A program made the position numbers and the translations under genes. This document shows, in pieces, positions 5,632-6,502 of a DNA stretch of 6,502 nucleotides (position 1 is the first letter of the stretch; each line of letters begins with the position of its first letter). The stretch covers positions 1 to 6,502 of the forward strand of contig JAQUOK010000185.1 in the NCBI GenBank assembly GCA_028717165.1. Reading direction: 5' to 3'. Source of the stretch: Victivallaceae bacterium (GTDB lineage Bacteria; Verrucomicrobiota; Lentisphaeria; Victivallales; Victivallaceae). A model generated the notes under the pieces. The model was not told the DNA's origin. It did no database searches and saw only the letters and a program-made list of their open reading frames with translations.

Positions 5632-6502
5632 TTAGTTAATTATATAATTGGGATTTATTGAAATTTCCGGTAAAAAGGCATGATTCACATAAGCCCCCGC
5701 CCCTTTCCGGGTTGATTCACGCTCGATGATCGTCGCCTGGAATATCGATTTTTCCGGAACAGGTTTGCGGTGATTGAGAATTTTAACTGTTTCTCGGCCG
5801 ACATTGACGTTCGGGAAAGCTATCGCCGTTACCGGTACGGGAAAATCGAGATAAGAAGGAATATCAGAAAAAGACATTAACGCCACATCATCGGGAAGCC
5901 GCAACTGCAATTTCTCGGTTAACGCCTTATAGACAGGTTTAACAAGTCCGCCTATAAGCGCGTCAAATTCAGTGCGCTTCCAAAGATCAACTATTTCATT
6001 TTCCAATTCCAACGGTGAAAGATTTGGTTCGATTTCATGGTATAATTTGTCGTCATAAACCATACCGCATCTTTCATAGCCGGAAATCATTCCCTGACGG
6101 TAAGGATGCAAAGGTTCATTTTTGTATCGCTTGACAACGGCAATTCGCCGCCGTTTCAGATTGTAAAGATACTCGATCGCCTGTTCCATGGCGGACAAAC
6201 GGTCAAGCATGATGAAATTCCACTTTGCTTCCACCAGCCGCTCATATTCTTTTTTGTATTGAATTCCGTCATATTGAGTTTCCAGAAATACGCCGCGCAC
6301 CTTACGCTCCAGTAAAAACGGCAGCAAGTCCCTGTACCACATGCCGACTACAAAAACCATCGCCCCTTCCGGGATCCGCAAAACGCTTTCCCAGTCGATA
6401 TGGACTAGCGGATTTTCCAGTTTTTTGGAAACCGGGACGACCTGGATCAGGTTGCCGTCATTCGCCATACTCATACCATAATAAATCTGGCGTTCGCTGA
6501 TG
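5632..6502 (-). CDS. LacI/GntR-type transcriptional regulator, effector-binding domain (5' end missing)
   Basis: The frame stays open to the right edge, giving 289 visible residues; the first internal Met is at 6474, but the preceding codons (ISERQIYYG) are also coding. The visible part is a periplasmic-binding-protein-like sugar-sensing domain. It shows FVVGMWYRDLLPFLLERKVR (41-60 from that Met), RQGMISGYERCGM (126-138), DALIGG (171-176), LPDDVALMSFSDIPSY (193-208, the 'PeDvsvigFDd' motif), PVTAIAFP (214-221) and TIIERES (248-254, the LacI-type 'liiReS' end strand). The protein ends soon after with no C-terminal AraC-type helix-turn-helix. The DNA-binding domain is therefore expected at the N-terminus outside the window, LacI- or GntR-type. 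It probably controls its own cluster in response to a sugar from the glycan attacked by the GH20 enzyme. The pseudopilin gene begins 16 nt after the stop. Confidence 0.85.
   Translation of the reverse strand, partial: ISERQIYYGMSMANDGNLIQVVPVSKKLENPLVHIDWESVLRIPEGAMVFVVGMWYRDLLPFLLERKVRGVFLETQYDGIQYKKEYERLVEAKWNFIMLDRLSAMEQAIEYLYNLKRRRIAVVKRYKNEPLHPYRQGMISGYERCGMVYDDKLYHEIEPNLSPLELENEIVDLWKRTEFDALIGGLVKPVYKALTEKLQLRLPDDVALMSFSDIPSYLDFPVPVTAIAFPNVNVGRETVKILNHRKPVPEKSIFQATIIERESTRKGAGAYVNHAFLPEISINPNYIIN

Noticed and set aside
6225..6500. 91-codon plus-strand frame at the right edge
   Set aside because: It is antisense to the regulator effector domain, whose codons are clearly coding, and its Pro/Ser/Arg-rich product matches nothing known.

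Overview
The window looks like part of a chromosome from a PVC-superphylum bacterium, most likely Lentisphaerota (Victivallis-like) or a near relative. The main evidence is the gene at 4968-5615. It encodes a short pseudopilin with an N-terminal FTLIELLVV prepilin helix and a C-terminal H-X9-DG motif, a family greatly expanded in Lentisphaerota and common in Planctomycetota and Verrucomicrobiota. Divergent GH20, creatininase-family and NAT_N/GNAT_C-type genes on moderately AT-rich DNA fit the same lineage. The placement comes from family knowledge, not from a marker gene.

Every supportable gene is on the minus strand, so transcription runs from high to low coordinates. In that order: (i) the effector-binding part of a LacI/GntR-type sugar-responsive regulator, whose N-terminus lies beyond the right edge; (ii) 16 nt later, the H-X9-DG pseudopilin; (iii) after 86 nt, a leaderless GH20 beta-N-acetylhexosaminidase-like enzyme with a GTG start; (iv) after 82 nt, a creatininase-family amidohydrolase; (v) a 63-residue unknown small protein overlapping it by ATGA; (vi) a 244-nt stretch holding hairpin-forming, REP-like repeats; (vii) a NAT_N/GNAT_C acyltransferase-like protein; (viii) a RidA/YjgF-family protein lacking the catalytic arginine; (ix) the first 101 codons of an M24/creatinase-fold protein running off the left edge.

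The likely theme is regulated use of an amino-sugar-containing glycan. The regulator senses a sugar, the pseudopilin may act at the cell surface, and the GH20 enzyme cleaves imported N-acetylhexosaminides in the cytoplasm. The creatininase-fold hydrolase, acyltransferase-like protein, Rid protein and M24-like protein could process N-acyl or other C-N bonds of the released material. The regulator, pseudopilin and hydrolase arrangement is well supported. The metabolic role of the downstream half is inference. The repeat block at about 2095-2255 may split the stretch into two transcription units.
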